The notes under the pieces: generated by a model
The model's input: only the letters and a program-made list of their open reading frames with translations
What the model was told of the DNA's origin: nothing
The model's database searches: none
NCBI GenBank assembly: GCA_009843625.1
Contig: VYDD01000172.1
Location: forward strand, 1-7,335
Length of the DNA stretch: 7,335 nt
Direction of reading: 5' to 3'
From: Gammaproteobacteria bacterium
GTDB lineage: Bacteria > Gemmatimonadota > Gemmatimonadetes > Longimicrobiales > Gaopeijiaceae
Part shown: in pieces, positions 6,776-7,335 of the stretch
Numbering within the stretch: position 1 is the stretch's first letter
How the letters are laid out: each line of letters starts with the position of its first letter
Program-made: the position numbers and the translations under genes

Positions 6776-6794
6776 ACACTCCGCACCAGCCTTC

Positions 6795-6823
6795 AGTATA
6801 GGATGGACAAGCGGTAGTCGCAA
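6795..6823 (-). promoter_or_regulatory. Sigma70-like promoter of the three-gene operon
   Basis: On the minus strand, TTGCGA (6823-6818, 4 of 6 matches to TTGACA) and TATACT (6800-6795, 5 of 6 matches to TATAAT) are separated by exactly 17 nt. Transcription would start near 6788, giving a leader of about 56 nt before the ATG at 6732. It sits in the only gap upstream of the operon, just after the metalloprotease stop codon, so the operon need not depend on read-through from that gene. Confidence 0.6.
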
Positions 6824-6830
6824 AGAGTTG

Positions 6831-6856
6831 TGGATCAGTTTGTTGGATCAGCTTGT
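6831..6856. repeat. 13-bp tandem duplication across the metalloprotease stop codon
   Basis: TGGATCAGTTTGT (6831-6843) is followed directly by TGGATCAGCTTGT (6844-6856), with 12 of 13 bases identical. The metalloprotease stop codon (6850-6848) lies inside the right-hand copy. It also lies just upstream of the operon promoter. It may be a slippage duplication or a paired protein-binding site. Confidence 0.6.
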
Positions 6857-7335
6857 GCCGCCGGCCTCTCCCCACAATCCGGGGCACAGCGCGCGCAGCC
6901 CATCGAGGTCGGCGGGGCCCACGAGCGGACTCGTGTGGCCGTCGCCCTCGGGTGCGGGTCCGCCCCACATCAGCGATCCGGCGTCCGGCACGTGTCCAAG
7001 GCCCAGGGCATGACCCAATTCGTGTGCCGTGACCCGTCGAAGATCGTCCAGATCGGCGAAGCGGTAGATGCGGATTTCGCGACCGACCGTGATCCCGCCC
7101 GCGCGGTCGCGGACAACTGCCTCGCGGTAGACCGCCGCCTCCGCGGTATCGGGAGGCAGGAGTTCCGCGAGTTCGCGGGCACGAACCTCGAAGTCGGCGG
7201 GCTCCAGGGACTCGCGCGAGCGCTCCAGCTCCGCCTCCAGCCGCCTGCGCTCGTCGGTGCGCGCCTGGCGCTGGTCATAGACCAGGCGGACGGGCATCCC
7301 GGCCTCCGGATCGTGCACGAAGAGCGGCCGGCCGA
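6848..7335 (-). CDS. Matrixin-like (metzincin) zinc metalloprotease, 3' part; 5' end outside window
   Basis: This is a zinc-dependent endopeptidase fragment with the metzincin signature HELGHALGLGH (7024-6992), which supplies three zinc-binding histidines and the catalytic glutamate. It is followed by a Met-turn-like SLMWGG seven codons later. Before it come GREIRIYRF, a beta-strand typical of the matrixin fold, and an Arg/Glu-rich helical segment (TDERRRLEAELERSRESLE) that may be a coiled coil. The tail has a DLDGLRALCP helix, the usual final helix of matrixins. The frame stays open to the right edge (GRPLF before VHDPEAGMPVRLVYD), so the GTG at 7318 need not be the start; a signal peptide or membrane anchor may lie outside the window. 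At least 162 codons are visible. It is on the same strand as the operon, but a 115-bp gap with a promoter separates them. Confidence 0.9.
   Translation of the reverse strand, partial: GRPLFVHDPEAGMPVRLVYDQRQARTDERRRLEAELERSRESLEPADFEVRARELAELLPPDTAEAAVYREAVVRDRAGGITVGREIRIYRFADLDDLRRVTAHELGHALGLGHVPDAGSLMWGGPAPEGDGHTSPLVGPADLDGLRALCPGLWGEAGGTS

Noticed and set aside
2962..6801. Plus-strand open frame of 1279 codons antisense to the DUF1552 and heme protein genes
   Set aside because: It spans two well-supported genes, their junction and the operon promoter, and has the His/Arg/Val/Gly-rich composition of a GC-rich shadow frame with no recognisable domain. Long stop-free antisense frames are expected at this GC content.
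1..7335. CRISPR array, tRNA, rRNA, insertion sequence ends, integrase or attachment site
   Set aside because: Scanning by eye found no regular spaced repeats, no cloverleaf, no transposase or recombinase motifs, and no paired terminal repeats. The window looks chromosomal and not mobile.

Overview
This 7.3 kb window is high-GC bacterial DNA, densely packed with genes. The gene families point to an environmental bacterium of the Gemmatimonadota / Acidobacteriota / Planctomycetota-Verrucomicrobiota type. The evidence is a protein of the 'Planctomycete cytochrome' group (DUF1587-DUF1595-DUF1592-DUF1588-DUF1585 order) next to a DUF1552 (HXXSHH) protein and a secreted ankyrin-repeat protein. The lineage is an inference from gene content only; there is no rRNA or tRNA in the window.

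Layout, left to right. (1) Positions 1-119, minus strand: the first 39 codons of a gene for a secreted protein, with a clear Sec signal peptide; the rest lies outside the window. (2) Positions 120-454: a divergent intergenic region with a strong GC hairpin, a perfect palindrome and a duplicated 10-bp motif that includes the ribosome binding site of the next gene. (3) Positions 455-895, plus strand: a small stand-alone MOSC-domain protein. (4) Positions 905-6732, minus strand: a three-gene operon read from right to left. It encodes a di-heme PSD/PSCyt protein (809 aa), a Tat-exported DUF1552/HXXSHH protein (476 aa) and a Sec-exported ankyrin-repeat protein (654 aa). The gaps are +6 nt and -4 nt, so the genes are almost certainly co-transcribed and the last two are probably translationally coupled. 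A sigma70-like promoter (TTGCGA-17-TATACT) lies just upstream, followed by a 14-bp palindrome in the leader. (5) Positions 6848-7335, minus strand: the 3' part of a metzincin (matrixin-like) zinc metalloprotease, open at the window edge.

How the genes may work together. All three operon products carry export signals, so the system acts outside the cytoplasm. The first has two c-type heme motifs about 620 residues apart and a probable beta-sandwich domain, which suggests electron transfer linked to a bound substrate. The second belongs to a family of unknown activity with a histidine-rich HGASHH motif. The third looks like a periplasmic protein-binding scaffold. No biochemical role is established for this trio as far as I know, and it is the best candidate here for an undescribed system. 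The MOSC and metalloprotease genes have no visible functional link to it.
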